Assembly: GCF_000745015.1 (NCBI RefSeq)
Contig: NZ_JQNA01000002.1
Location: 930,001-994,000, forward strand
Source of the DNA: Burkholderia sp. 9120
GTDB taxonomy: Bacteria > Pseudomonadota > Gammaproteobacteria > Burkholderiales > Burkholderiaceae
Length of the DNA stretch: 64,000 nt
Direction of reading: 5' to 3'
Shown: positions 55,514-64,000 of the stretch, in pieces
How the letters are laid out: every line of letters starts with the position of its first letter
Position numbering within the stretch: position 1 is the first letter of the stretch
Notes under the pieces: generated by a model
Told to the model about the DNA's origin: nothing
Database searches by the model: none
What the model saw: the letters and a program-made list of their open reading frames with translations, nothing else
Program-made: the position numbers and the translations under genes

Positions 55514-56074
55514 TTACTGCGTGCTGGTGGCCAGATGCTTGCGCTTGGCGAGATCCTGCGCCATGGCGTAGTGCGCCTGGATGGTCGGCAGCGCCTGCTT
55601 CGCGACCGCCTTCAACTGGTCGTCACGGCCCGACGCGATTTCCGCCTGGAACGCCGACAGCGCTTTCTGCTCGCCGACGAGCGCGACCTGTTCGATATAG
55701 GTCTTGTCGAAATCGGCGCCGCGCAGATTGTTGATGCTGGCCAGCACCGCTGCATCCGGATCGTTCTTCGGCACGTCGACACCACGCGGGCTGGCCGCGC
55801 GCAGCGCATCGGAGATTTTCGCGTTATCGGTCGAGACGCGTTCGGCGAAGGCCTTGACGTCGCGATCCGTGGAGCGGGACGTCGCGATGCGTGCGGCGTC
55901 GCGTTGCGTCGCGACGACCTGGGTGCCGTCGGCGATGAACGCCTGGTCGGCGGCATGCAGACGGCTCGCATCGGCTGCCGCGGGCGCGGCGGTTTGCGCG
56001 TTGGCAACGTTGGCGACGAGCAGCAGGCTGGCCATGCAGGCACCGGTGATTGTTGCGAGAGGCAAGCGGATCAT
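55514..56074 (-). CDS. DUF4142 periplasmic protein
   Basis: 186 residues. Signal peptide MIRLPLATITGACMASLLLVANVANAQ-type, then a four-helix DUF4142 domain (FAERVSTDNAKISDALRAA, DKTYIEQVALVGEQKALSAFQAE). Ferritin-like helical bundle family, often stress-linked; function unproven. AAGGAG lies 5-6 bp before the ATG at 56074, which settles the start. Confidence 0.88.
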   Translation of the reverse strand: MIRLPLATITGACMASLLLVANVANAQTAAPAAADASRLHAADQAFIADGTQVVATQRDAARIATSRSTDRDVKAFAERVSTDNAKISDALRAASPRGVDVPKNDPDAAVLASINNLRGADFDKTYIEQVALVGEQKALSAFQAEIASGRDDQLKAVAKQALPTIQAHYAMAQDLAKRKHLATSTQ

Positions 56075-56494
56075 ATGTTCTCCTTGAGGTGGAAGCGAAA
56101 CGACAGCGATGCGTGTGCGCCCTGCGTCAATCTGCAACGCGCGACCGCGTTCCGACCTTGCAGTCAGCTTGCGGACCGCTGACGGCGCCACGCTTTTATC
56201 GCTGTGAATTCTAGGAGGCGCGTCGTACCCCATGTGATACGACGCTGTGGCTTCTGTAACCTTAGGTAACCTTCATATGAATGCCTTGACAGGCCTGTAT
56301 TGCGGCCGCCTGCTTCGTGCCGCTGATAGTGCGTGGGTGTTAACCAGAACATACGTCAAGAATGCTGCTGAAACCGCGAGGAAACGCTGAATTTTCCGGC
56401 GATCGCGCCGATAACAGAAAGGTAGGGCGCGCGCCAGCGTCGAACGTAGCGATGCATGGCGTCACCACACGCACCGCAATTCTGGAGAGAGCCG
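56075..56494. other. Intergenic region, DUF4142 and CheV promoters
   Basis: 420 bp between divergent genes. Contains a direct repeat of GTAACCTT at 56256-56263 and 56266-56273, a possible activator site for either gene. No supported gene. Confidence 0.45.
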
Positions 56495-57475
56495 ATGGCC
56501 GTAGATCACCGCGCGAATGACGAACGCACCAACCTGACGAGTTCCAACAAGTTCGAGCTGTTGCTGTACCGGTTGGGTTCGGTTCCCGGCAGCGATCAGC
56601 ATGAGCTTTACGGCATCAACGTATTCAAGGTACGTGAAATTTCGACGATGCCGCAGGTGACGCCGATTGCCGGATCGTCGCCGTATGTGATGGGCGCGGT
56701 GGATATTCGCGGGCAGATCATTCCGGTGATCGATCTGCCGCGATTGATGGGTTGCGAGCCGACGCGCGGTTTGAACATTTTGCTGGTGACCGAGTTCGCG
56801 CGCTCGACGCAAGCGTTTGCGGTTGAGGAAGTCGACGATATCGTGCGGCTGGAGTGGAATCAGGTGTTGTCCGCCGAGGGCGCGGCGGGTGGCAATCTGG
56901 TGACGAGCATTGCGCGGATCGACGGTAATACGGGAGATTCGCGGCTCGCGCAGGTGATCGACGTGGAGCAGGTGTTGCGGGATGTGTTTCCTTCGCAGCA
57001 TCCGGCGGTCGATCCGGCGTCGGTGATGGGCGAGGCGTTGGGGATTCGGCGCGGGGCCAAGATTCTTGCCGCTGACGATTCGGGGTTTGCTCGTAAGTTG
57101 ATCGAGCAGGCTTTGAGTGCGATCGGGGCGGATTATGTGATGACCAAGACTGGGGAAGAGGCCTGGAATACCTTGCAGCAGGTGGCGCGGGAAGCGCAGG
57201 CTAATGGTGGGCGGGCTAAGGATAGTATTGCTTTGGTGTTGACCGATCTGGAGATGCCGGAGATGGATGGGTTTATGTTGACCCGTCAGATCAAGGCCGA
57301 TGAGCGGACTCGGGATATTCCCGTCATTATTCATTCTTCGCTTACCGGGGCGGCTAATGAGGCGCATGTGAAGAATGCTGGCGCTAATGGGTATGTGGCT
57401 AAGTTTGCTGCTGCTGAGTTGGCGGATGCTATTCGGAATGCGCTTGGGAAGGCACCTGTCGAGGTTGGGGCGTGA
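56495..57475 (+). CDS. cheV: CheV-like chemotaxis coupling protein (CheW plus receiver)
   Basis: 326 residues. The CheW domain (~15-175) has GINVFKVREIS and GAVDIRGQIIPVIDLPRLMG. The receiver (~200-320) has ADDSG, the phospho-acceptor Asp in VLTDLEMPEMDG, HSSLTG and the Lys in VAKF. It couples chemoreceptors to CheA and can be phosphorylated for adaptation. GGAGAGA precedes ATG 56495. No other che gene is nearby. The last ~400 bp use many T- and G-ended codons, unlike the first half. Confidence 0.92.
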   Translation: MAVDHRANDERTNLTSSNKFELLLYRLGSVPGSDQHELYGINVFKVREISTMPQVTPIAGSSPYVMGAVDIRGQIIPVIDLPRLMGCEPTRGLNILLVTEFARSTQAFAVEEVDDIVRLEWNQVLSAEGAAGGNLVTSIARIDGNTGDSRLAQVIDVEQVLRDVFPSQHPAVDPASVMGEALGIRRGAKILAADDSGFARKLIEQALSAIGADYVMTKTGEEAWNTLQQVAREAQANGGRAKDSIALVLTDLEMPEMDGFMLTRQIKADERTRDIPVIIHSSLTGAANEAHVKNAGANGYVAKFAAAELADAIRNALGKAPVEVGA

Positions 57476-57815
57476 GCGGCGCTTTTTTTGGTTTTTGGCC
57501 TTTCCTTGCGTTCCTGGTGGTCTATTAGCGTCGCCCCTGTGCGGGGCGGCACCTACTTCTCTTTGCCGCGGCAAAGAGAAGTAGGCAAGAGAAAGCCGCT
57601 CACACCGCTAATTCTTAAGTGGGTCCCCCGCACAGCCACGGTAGTGGCTCATCTGGAATCCGGGCTCTCGCACACTCCGCGCTCGTGACACAGCAGTCAT
57701 TCTTCCGGCGGCGCTGCGCGCGCCCTCGGGGTTTCTCTCGCCATCTTTGGCTGGGCGCTTGATCAAGCGTCGTACGCCTCGTCCGTTTGGTGTCGCGGTG
57801 CTTTGCATTTCGCGC
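57476..57815. other. Gap between cheV and the porin gene
   Basis: 340 bp between convergent genes. Most of it is repeat copy C (57497-57730); bases 57731-57815 hold nothing I can name. Confidence 0.6.
57497..57730 (+). repeat. Dispersed intergenic repeat, copy C
   Basis: Starts 21 bp after the cheV stop, in the gene direction, preceded by a T-rich run. Has the GGCCTTTCCTTG start, a perfect 34-bp palindrome (57552-57585; arms CCTACTTCTCTTTGCCG and complement), the GCTCACACCGCTAA block and the CATCTGGAATCC block. Closest to copy D; copies A and B have a shorter stem with a 5-base loop. Confidence 0.9.
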
Positions 57816-58898
57816 CTAGAATCGCGTGCGAATTCCCACTCCCGCAGTCTCGCCGGACGATAGGCCGGCGAAATGGTCGTATAGGTACACGGCGTAGAGA
57901 TCCGTCCTCTTGGACAGCGGGTAGTCGTATCCCAGCGTTGCAGTCTGGCGGCTCTGGTTGAGGCCGCCGGAATCGCGTGAATACGCGTAAGACGCAAGAA
58001 TTCTGCTTGTTCCAATCGGTATGCTCAGGCCACCCTCGAACATGTTGACGTGGAAGCCCCTGTTGATCACGTCGTCGTTCGTATAGGTATATTCGCCGTA
58101 CAGCTTCGCAAACGAAAATTCATAAGATGCCGCAAGCTGCGTCGCGCTCTGGCTGTGGAAACCAGCCAGTAAGGAATTCAGGTCGCCTGCCGTCGAGTTG
58201 AAGTTCGCGTATTGATAGACGGCCCCGGCAGCAAATGGCCCGTTCCGATACGACGCCTGCACGGAATACTGCTTGCTGCCGTTCCCCGATCCACTATTGC
58301 CAAACGCGTACATCGCGTGGCCAGTCAATCCGTGCAGATCAGGCGTGGCGTACTGGATCGCATTGCTCCAGGCCGTTCCGCCCACAATTCCCTGATCCGT
58401 CCTGTACGACGGATAAGTGCCAAGGCCCGCATACATCTGCAAGATCGTCGGCGAAAATGTGAACGAGGCGTAAAACGGATTGAACTGGCATGCCTGCAAA
58501 TACAACAGGCTGCTCTGGCGTCCCAGCGTGAAGGTGCCGGCAGGCGTCGTGAGGCCAACATACGCGTTGCGTGAGAAGAACGGGTCGCCGTTGAACGAAC
58601 CATATGCGCCGTTCTGCGGACGGAAAAAACCCTCGATAGCAAAAATCGTCCTGTAGCCGCCGCCCAGATCCTCCTGACCGCCAAAGCCCCAGAACGACGT
58701 GGACAAACCACCGCCGCCCTCCTGCCAGCTAGACGCCTTGCCAGGAGTTTTCTGGAGGCCAATCCACGTGTCGACGATTCCGTATAACTGCACGCTCGAC
58801 TGTGCTTGTGCGTGAACACCTATCACCATAAGGGCGACGGTCGCGGCAATGTGGTTGATTCTCCTCAGCGTGGCAATGCGAGTGCATTTCATCAGCAT
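57816..58898 (-). CDS. Gram-negative porin
   Basis: 360 residues. The ATG at 58898 has AGAGG upstream; signal peptide ends VHAQAQ, then SSVQLYGIVDTWIG. Family marks include GFGGQEDLGGGYRTIFAIE, GRQSSLLYLQ and a C-terminal GIRTRF. More diverged than the two porins near 6-10 kb. It lies downstream of the YitT-like and adenine-deaminase-like genes on the same strand and may admit the substrate of that cluster. Confidence 0.92.
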   Translation of the reverse strand: MLMKCTRIATLRRINHIAATVALMVIGVHAQAQSSVQLYGIVDTWIGLQKTPGKASSWQEGGGGLSTSFWGFGGQEDLGGGYRTIFAIEGFFRPQNGAYGSFNGDPFFSRNAYVGLTTPAGTFTLGRQSSLLYLQACQFNPFYASFTFSPTILQMYAGLGTYPSYRTDQGIVGGTAWSNAIQYATPDLHGLTGHAMYAFGNSGSGNGSKQYSVQASYRNGPFAAGAVYQYANFNSTAGDLNSLLAGFHSQSATQLAASYEFSFAKLYGEYTYTNDDVINRGFHVNMFEGGLSIPIGTSRILASYAYSRDSGGLNQSRQTATLGYDYPLSKRTDLYAVYLYDHFAGLSSGETAGVGIRTRF

Positions 58899-59131
58899 GT
58901 TGTCGCCTCTTTCACTTTTCAAATGACGAGTGGATGCCGACGTCGTGATCGACGTCCGCAAACCAGGAGTAATGACGGGTATAACCGAGACTTAAGGCGA
59001 AATTCGAGGCGCGCAGGCAGGCCGCAGGTCGAACGCGGCAGCGTGGCGTCGGTCTGGCGCGGCACGCAAAACCGCAACGATTGCCCTCGACTCGCTAACA
59101 GGCAATCGTCCTGGGTTCGGATGCGCTGACG

Positions 59132-59842
59132 CTAATACGGCCGATGTTCCAGCGATCTTCGGTAATGCGACGCGATCGCCGTTTTGATTCTGTGGAATAG
59201 AAAGAAATAGAGCTTGATGTACTGCCCCACCAGAATGGCGTTCATGAACGTCCCTTCGCGGATGAATTTCGGTCCGCCAAGCAGCGCGAAACCGATCGCG
59301 GCACTGATCACCAGAAGCGTGCAGTCGAAGCTCGTCTTGATGTCCCCCCACTTCAATCCCGTGCGCCTGAAGAGCGTGTTGACGAACATGTCGATCGGCA
59401 TGAGCACCAGATTCGCCCGGATCATCAGAAACAAACCGAATGCGAGTAACGCATCGGCAAAAACCAGCAGGGAGAACTTTTCGAAATACGCCTGAAAGAC
59501 GATCGACCGGGTCAACATCAAGTTCAGGTCAAGGCAGGTCGCCAGCACGAAGGCCGGAATCAACGAGGCGAAGTTCTTCAGCCTGAAGTCTTTTCGCGCG
59601 ACCAGATAAGTCAGCAGCAACATGAACAACTCGAGAATGAAGTTGTACGTTCCCTGGCTGAGCGGCTTGTACACGAGGGTCATCGTGCGGGTCAGGCTGC
59701 TTTGCGGCGAAATGCCGATGCCGGCCCTGATCGCCAGACTAATGCCCATGGTCAGTATGTAAATGCCAATCACGTAGGTGATCCAGCGCCGTTTCAGGCT
59801 ACCGGTATCGATGACTTCAGCTTCCCTTGCATGGTGCGCCAT
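59132..59842 (-). CDS. YczE/YitT-like integral membrane protein
   Basis: 236 residues with about five to six TM helices (for example YVIGIYILTMGISLAIRAGIGISP at the start). The GISLAIRAGIGISPQSS and MPIDMFVNTLFRRTGLKWG segments match the YczE/YyaS/YitT group. Function unknown; some members are predicted transporters. Between the amidohydrolase and porin genes, so possibly the uptake step of that pathway. Confidence 0.8.
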   Translation of the reverse strand: MAHHAREAEVIDTGSLKRRWITYVIGIYILTMGISLAIRAGIGISPQSSLTRTMTLVYKPLSQGTYNFILELFMLLLTYLVARKDFRLKNFASLIPAFVLATCLDLNLMLTRSIVFQAYFEKFSLLVFADALLAFGLFLMIRANLVLMPIDMFVNTLFRRTGLKWGDIKTSFDCTLLVISAAIGFALLGGPKFIREGTFMNAILVGQYIKLYFFLFHRIKTAIASHYRRSLEHRPY

Positions 59843-59930
59843 GACTGTCCCTAGGTTGTCTTCCTGCTTTTGTGCGGTGCTGTTCGCGGCTTGTTTTTTG
59901 ATCGGGCACCGCGCTATGGTGGGGTGTTTC

Positions 59931-59960
59931 CAGCGGCGCGCCGGAATGAACGCGCCGCTG
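59931..59960. terminator. Hairpin between the amidohydrolase and YitT-like genes
   Basis: A perfect 10-bp GC-rich stem (59931-59940 CAGCGGCGCG with 59951-59960) and a 10-base loop, 77 bp after the amidohydrolase stop on the minus strand. Possible terminator or mRNA stabiliser. Confidence 0.5.
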
Positions 59961-60036
59961 CCATTCCCAACTCTGTCGGCCGGCAGCGCTCCAGCGTGCC
60001 CGCCGGCCGTCTCCTCCTACCTGGCTGGGGTTGGCG

Positions 60037-61806
60037 TCAAACCATGAAGCCGAAACGGTCCAGCGAGATGAACAAGGTCAACAGCTTGTTCACCACCGGC
60101 TCGCCCTCATTGCGGTTGCCCATCTCCTCCAGCGCGGCATCGATGGCGCGGGTCGCGGCGAGCAGTTCGGTCAGGCCCATGTTAGCCATGACACCGTAGA
60201 TGTCCAGCGGCAGCACCGCCTTGACATCCTTGTTTTCGGTGACGATACAACCACCCGCATAGGTGTCGACCTGCCGGAGGCTGTGGCACATTTCCGCGCT
60301 GTCCTGCCCGACCGCGACGAAGTAGGCTTTAGGCGCCGGCCAGAATGTCGCCACCGCGCCGCGATCGATATAGACGCCTTTGAACAGACCGTTCACCACA
60401 TGGCGCTTGCCGTTGGTATAGCGCTGCACGACCGAAATACGGTTGAGCTTGACGCCCCCTATTTCGGCGACGACTTTTCCATCGCGCAACGGCACCCACA
60501 CGTCCTGATAGAACTTTTCGTGGCCGCGGCCATAGACGTCGAACAGGTAGACCTTCGCCTGCGTTCCATCCGCCGAGACTTCGAGCGGGACGAGGTCGAG
60601 CTGCTCCGGCGTCAGATCGCCGAGACCGGGCACCGGCTTTTTCACCATGCCGGAATAGTCGACATCGGCCTGCTTCAACAGTTGACGATCTTTGGCGACC
60701 AGTTCGCCGTCCTTGAAAACGAAACGCGGATTGATCCTGGAGAGGCTGTCCGTCAGCACGATATCGGCGAACCGGCCCGGCGTCAGCGAACCGAATTTGT
60801 TGTCCATCCGGAATGCACGCGCCGTGTAGAGCGTCGCCATCTTGATCGCCTTGATCGGATCGATGCCCATTTCGGCGCACAGCGAAACGATCCAGTCCAT
60901 GTGACCTTGGGTCATCAGCCGGTCAACCGAGATATTGTCCGCACACAGTTGAAAATTCTCGGCAGGCCACTTGCGCTTGACGATGGCGCGCAACATGATC
61001 TTGATCACTTCGCTGCTGCCCACGCCGAATTTGATTTGCGTCTGCAGGCCGTAGCGGACGCTTTTCTCGATGTCGTCTTCCTTCCACACGTCGTGGTTGG
61101 CGAAGGCGCCGATCGCGGGCATGTAGTTCAGCATCATGTCCGAGAGCGTGGTCACGCCCCAGTGCGTGTTCATGAAACCACCCTTGGCACGCCCCAGGGC
61201 CGATTTGCGGAAATCGTCGTCATTGCCCACGCTATAGGTGAGGTGCGCGAGTTCGCCGAGGCCGATTACCGGGTCCATCTTCAGCAACGCGTCGGTGACT
61301 TCCACCGAAGTCTTCTTGCCGGGCGCGAACGCATACACCCGATACGGTAGGCGTTCGTGGTTCTTGAACAGTCGCTCGGTGGCCTGCACCGCTTCCGGGC
61401 CCGCCGCGCTCACAAAATCGAGGCACTCCGAAAAGATGGTGGTCGTGCCGCAAGGGACGATGGCTTCGGCAAAGGCGGCCGGATGGGCTAATTGCGCGTC
61501 GAAGTGAACGTGAGCGTCGATCAGCCCTGGAATGGCATAGAGGCCTTCACCGTCGAAGATCTGCCTTACCTTGATCACCGCTTCATCCGGGTTCAACGCG
61601 ACGATGCGCTTGTCGTAGACAAGAATGGACCCTTGATAGACCGTCTCGCTGTGGACGTCGAGGATATTCACATTCTTCAGGAGAAGATCGGCCTCCTTTT
61701 TTCCGTTGAGAACTTCGAAGATCGCTCTCACCTGATCGTAATGGGCAGTCACTTCGCCACGTTGCCCGGATGCCGTGGCGTTTCTCTCGCTGACTTCTTG
61801 ATACAT
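60037..61806 (-). CDS. Adenine-deaminase-like amidohydrolase
   Basis: 589 residues of the metal-dependent amidohydrolase superfamily, Ade branch. Seen: IPGLIDAHVHFDA with metal ligands His99 and His101, GLGELAHL with a likely metal-ligand Glu, and GHMDWIVSLCAEMGIDPIKAIKMATLYTARAF-type barrel end. The usual Ade segment with two aspartates reads CADN here (Asp290-Asn291), so substrate or rate may differ from true adenine deaminase. Divergent from the LysR gene at 62062. Confidence 0.82.
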   Translation of the reverse strand: MYQEVSERNATASGQRGEVTAHYDQVRAIFEVLNGKKEADLLLKNVNILDVHSETVYQGSILVYDKRIVALNPDEAVIKVRQIFDGEGLYAIPGLIDAHVHFDAQLAHPAAFAEAIVPCGTTTIFSECLDFVSAAGPEAVQATERLFKNHERLPYRVYAFAPGKKTSVEVTDALLKMDPVIGLGELAHLTYSVGNDDDFRKSALGRAKGGFMNTHWGVTTLSDMMLNYMPAIGAFANHDVWKEDDIEKSVRYGLQTQIKFGVGSSEVIKIMLRAIVKRKWPAENFQLCADNISVDRLMTQGHMDWIVSLCAEMGIDPIKAIKMATLYTARAFRMDNKFGSLTPGRFADIVLTDSLSRINPRFVFKDGELVAKDRQLLKQADVDYSGMVKKPVPGLGDLTPEQLDLVPLEVSADGTQAKVYLFDVYGRGHEKFYQDVWVPLRDGKVVAEIGGVKLNRISVVQRYTNGKRHVVNGLFKGVYIDRGAVATFWPAPKAYFVAVGQDSAEMCHSLRQVDTYAGGCIVTENKDVKAVLPLDIYGVMANMGLTELLAATRAIDAALEEMGNRNEGEPVVNKLLTLFISLDRFGFMV

Positions 61807-61986
61807 GGTCGTCTCACTTTCATCAATTGGTTTGAGCCTGCGTTTTGCCGCACCGCAACGAAGAAATCGCCGGCAAATATCCAGAACAAAAGTTGTGGAA
61901 AGTTGGGTCGAGCGCGTGCGGGATCGACCCTTTCAGATCCCTTCGCCAGGCGGCGCGACTGATGCAATTAGGACTGAATTGAGCGT

Positions 61987-61998
61987 TTCTAAAAAGAA
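61987..61998. promoter_or_regulatory. Candidate LysR-type operator
   Basis: TTCT-AAAA-AGAA is an inverted repeat in the 255-bp region between the amidohydrolase gene and the divergent LysR gene. Fits LysR-type site geometry; unproven. Confidence 0.35.
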
Positions 61999-62061
61999 CC
62001 GTTTTTTGAGCGGAGTGTGCACTTTTCGAGTACGCTACGCCGACTACGGGGGCGGACGACC

Positions 62062-62964
62062 ATGCTTCATTCACGATTGCTGCGCTACATCGACGAGGTT
62101 GCGCGTTGCGGCTCCATCCGTGCGGCGGGTGAGAAGTTGCACATTGCTCCGTCCGCGATCAACAAGCATTTGCTGCTTCTCGAGGAGGAGATTGGCGAGC
62201 CGTTATTCGAGCGGCTGCCACGCGGATTACGGCCGACGCCGGCGGGCGAAATTTTGCTGGCTCACGTGCGCAGAACGATGCTGGAATACCGCCAGGTCGA
62301 GGCGGAGATACGCGACCTGAAGACGTTGCAGAAGGGCGAGGTGATCATTGCGACCGTCACGGGGCTGGCGAGCGGAATCGCCTCCACCGCGGCGGCGAGT
62401 TTTTGCGCGCAGCATCCGCACATCAAGATTTCGATCCGGGTGATGTTCGTGCGTGAAATTCTGGATGCGCTGGTGAGTGGCGAGGCCGATCTGGGGCTGG
62501 GCTTCAACCTGCCGCCGTCGCCGCAACTGGAGCGTCTTTGGGAGATGGACACGCGCCTTGGCGCCGTGATTGCGCCGACGCATGCGCTGGCGCGCATGGA
62601 GTCGATCCCGCTGGCTCACTGCACGTCGTACCCGTTGATTTTCGCTGATCGAACCATGTTGATCCACGGCATTGTTGCCGACACATTCGAGGAAGCCGGA
62701 CTCAGTGTCGAGCCGGCATTCAGAACGAATTCGATCGAGACGATGAAACGCCTTGCCGCCGCGAGCGAGGCCATTGCCTTCCTCAGCAAGTTTGACATAG
62801 CGGAGGAATACCGCCAGGAGGTACTCACATACCGGCAGATCCGCGACCGCGTCTTCAGCAAGAACGTGCTGTCTCTAGTACGCCGCGAAAAGCACGGACA
62901 CGGCCTGGCGAGCTTACTGCTCGCGGAAGAAATCGTGGGCGTCCTAGACTCAACAAGCACATAA
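62062..62964 (+). CDS. LysR-family transcriptional regulator
   Basis: 300 residues. HTH RLLRYIDEVARCGSIRAAGEKLHIAPSAI, then LFERLPRGLRPTPAGE and an effector domain (~90-290). The ATG at 62062 is the natural LysR start. Divergent from the amidohydrolase gene, which it likely controls together with the YitT-like and porin genes. Confidence 0.92.
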   Translation: MLHSRLLRYIDEVARCGSIRAAGEKLHIAPSAINKHLLLLEEEIGEPLFERLPRGLRPTPAGEILLAHVRRTMLEYRQVEAEIRDLKTLQKGEVIIATVTGLASGIASTAAASFCAQHPHIKISIRVMFVREILDALVSGEADLGLGFNLPPSPQLERLWEMDTRLGAVIAPTHALARMESIPLAHCTSYPLIFADRTMLIHGIVADTFEEAGLSVEPAFRTNSIETMKRLAAASEAIAFLSKFDIAEEYRQEVLTYRQIRDRVFSKNVLSLVRREKHGHGLASLLLAEEIVGVLDSTST

Positions 62965-62984
62965 AAAAACAGGGCAGAACAATC

Positions 62985-63217
62985 ACGAGGGCGCGCGCAG
63001 CGCCGCCGGAAAAATGACTGCTGTGCCACGGACGCCAAATGCGCGAGAACACAGATTCCAGATGCACCACTACCGCGACTGCGCGGGGGACCCGCTTAAG
63101 AATTAGCGGTGTGAGCGGCTTTCTCTTGCCTACTTCTCTTTGCCGCGGCAAAGAGAAGTAGGTGCCGCCCCGCACAGGGGCGACGCTAATAGACCACCAT
63201 GACATCAAGGAAAGGCC
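62985..63217 (-). repeat. Dispersed intergenic repeat, copy D
   Basis: On the minus strand, beginning (at 63217) 27 bp after the stop of the LysR gene at 63245. Contains the perfect 34-bp palindrome at 63129-63162 and the same blocks as copy C. It also fills the gap after the convergent LysR gene ending at 62964. Confidence 0.9.
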
Positions 63218-63244
63218 AACACAACCCAACACAAAAAAAGAGCC

Positions 63245-64000
63245 CTACCCCCCATCACGAACATGCCCGACCAGATAATCAATCAACACCCTCACCTTAG
63301 GCGGCAAAAACCGATTCGGCGGATACAGCAACCAAACCTCCCCGACATAAGCCCGAGCCTCAAGCCGCCAATCCGGCAACACCTGCACCAGCGCGCCGTT
63401 TATCAGCGCCTCCGCAGCAGCAAACTCCGGCACGCTAGCCACACCCAACCCTTGCTGCGCCGCTTCGATCCGCGCCCCTGCATGATTGGCAATGTAGCGC
63501 CCCTTCACCTCGACGCTCTGCGTCTCTGCTCCACGCCGAAAGCGCCACCGATTATCGTCAGCGGTTTCGCCGAGATAGATGCAAGCATGCTTGAGCAGAT
63601 CGCGCGGCATCACTGGCGTCCCACGCTCCAGCAGATACTCCGGCGACGCCACCAGCAACCACCGCACCGCCCCCAACTTCCGTCCCGCAAAACTTTCCGG
63701 AGGATGCTCGGTCAAGCGGATCACCAGATCGACATCCTCCGCGAGCGGATCCACGTCGTGATCGGTAAACAGCAATTGCAGATCCACCTCGGGATAAGCC
63801 CGCAGAAACCCCGCAATCAGCGGATGAATCACGCTCCTCGCAAACTGCGTCGGCGCGCTCAAGCTCACCTTCCCTTGCGGTCTACCGGCCAGTTGCCCGG
63901 CCGCATCGACCGCGCCCGATGCAGCGCTCACCATGTCGCGACAAAAACGCGCCACCTGGGCGCCCGATTCCGTGACGCGCACCGTACGCGTCGACCGTTC
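63245..64000 (-). CDS. LysR-family transcriptional regulator, partial (start beyond window)
   Basis: At least 251 residues; the frame is open through the right edge and its first visible residues (ERSTRTVRVTESGAQ) are the end of a LysR HTH linker, so the N-terminal ~45-60 residues are missing. Effector domain from KVSLSAPTQFARSVIHPL onward. The 3' end is rich in T/G-ended codons next to repeat copy D. Confidence 0.88.
   Translation of the reverse strand, partial: ERSTRTVRVTESGAQVARFCRDMVSAASGAVDAAGQLAGRPQGKVSLSAPTQFARSVIHPLIAGFLRAYPEVDLQLLFTDHDVDPLAEDVDLVIRLTEHPPESFAGRKLGAVRWLLVASPEYLLERGTPVMPRDLLKHACIYLGETADDNRWRFRRGAETQSVEVKGRYIANHAGARIEAAQQGLGVASVPEFAAAEALINGALVQVLPDWRLEARAYVGEVWLLYPPNRFLPPKVRVLIDYLVGHVRDGG

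Overview
The window looks like one GC-rich chromosomal segment of a Burkholderiaceae bacterium, most likely Paraburkholderia. Support for this: strongly G/C-ended codons, three Gram-negative-type porins with a C-terminal Phe, two DUF4148 secreted proteins, several LysR regulators, a nearly 2000-residue tandem UvrA and an MHS-type transporter. I see no rRNA, tRNA, CRISPR array, transposase or phage gene. The species is an inference from gene families.

Layout. 1-6.3 kb: the tail of an OmpR-type regulator, then an overlapping RND efflux trio (pump, adaptor, outer-membrane lipoprotein). 6.4-9.7 kb: two porins on the minus strand around a DUF4148 protein and a tiny lipoprotein on the plus strand, with hairpin terminators. 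9.7-10.66 kb: gene-free DNA packed with copies of a dispersed repeat. 10.66-13.5 kb: a two-component operon (regulator, kinase, and a second regulator whose receiver has lost its phosphorylation site). 13.9-14.25 kb: a second DUF4148 protein.

14.4-35.5 kb is one long minus-strand block. Reading in the direction of transcription it holds tonB-exbB-exbD-exbD and a TPR protein, an XRE-cupin regulator, a TonB-dependent receptor, yejABEF (peptide ABC importer), tldD-tldE (peptide-processing metalloprotease), two GNAT acetyltransferases and an RND pump. From yejA to the RND pump nine genes are overlapping or separated by at most 31 bp. I read this as a possible route for a peptide-like compound: outer-membrane entry, inner-membrane entry, cytoplasmic cleavage, acetylation, export. 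This is the best candidate for an undescribed system here, but the substrate and the linkage are inferred.

36.5-42.5 kb: a tandemly duplicated UvrA with a near-perfect LexA box upstream. 42.7-50 kb: a duplicated Asp/Glu racemase, an MHS transporter, a CoA transferase and an acyl-CoA dehydrogenase, divergent from a LysR regulator, probably an organic-acid catabolic locus. 50-57.5 kb: an SSB-like protein, LysR/SDR, an aldo-keto reductase, a TPR-glycosyltransferase, a DUF4142 protein and CheV. 57.8-62.96 kb: a porin, a YitT/YczE-like membrane protein and an adenine-deaminase-like amidohydrolase, divergent from a LysR gene. The right edge cuts another LysR gene.

Two kinds of structured DNA stand out. 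One is a ~210-240 bp repeat, present as four long copies and one partial copy, built round a long palindrome; three of the copies begin just after gene stop codons and point away from them. The other is three tandem 49-bp hairpins between the two exbD genes whose stems differ in sequence but keep pairing.
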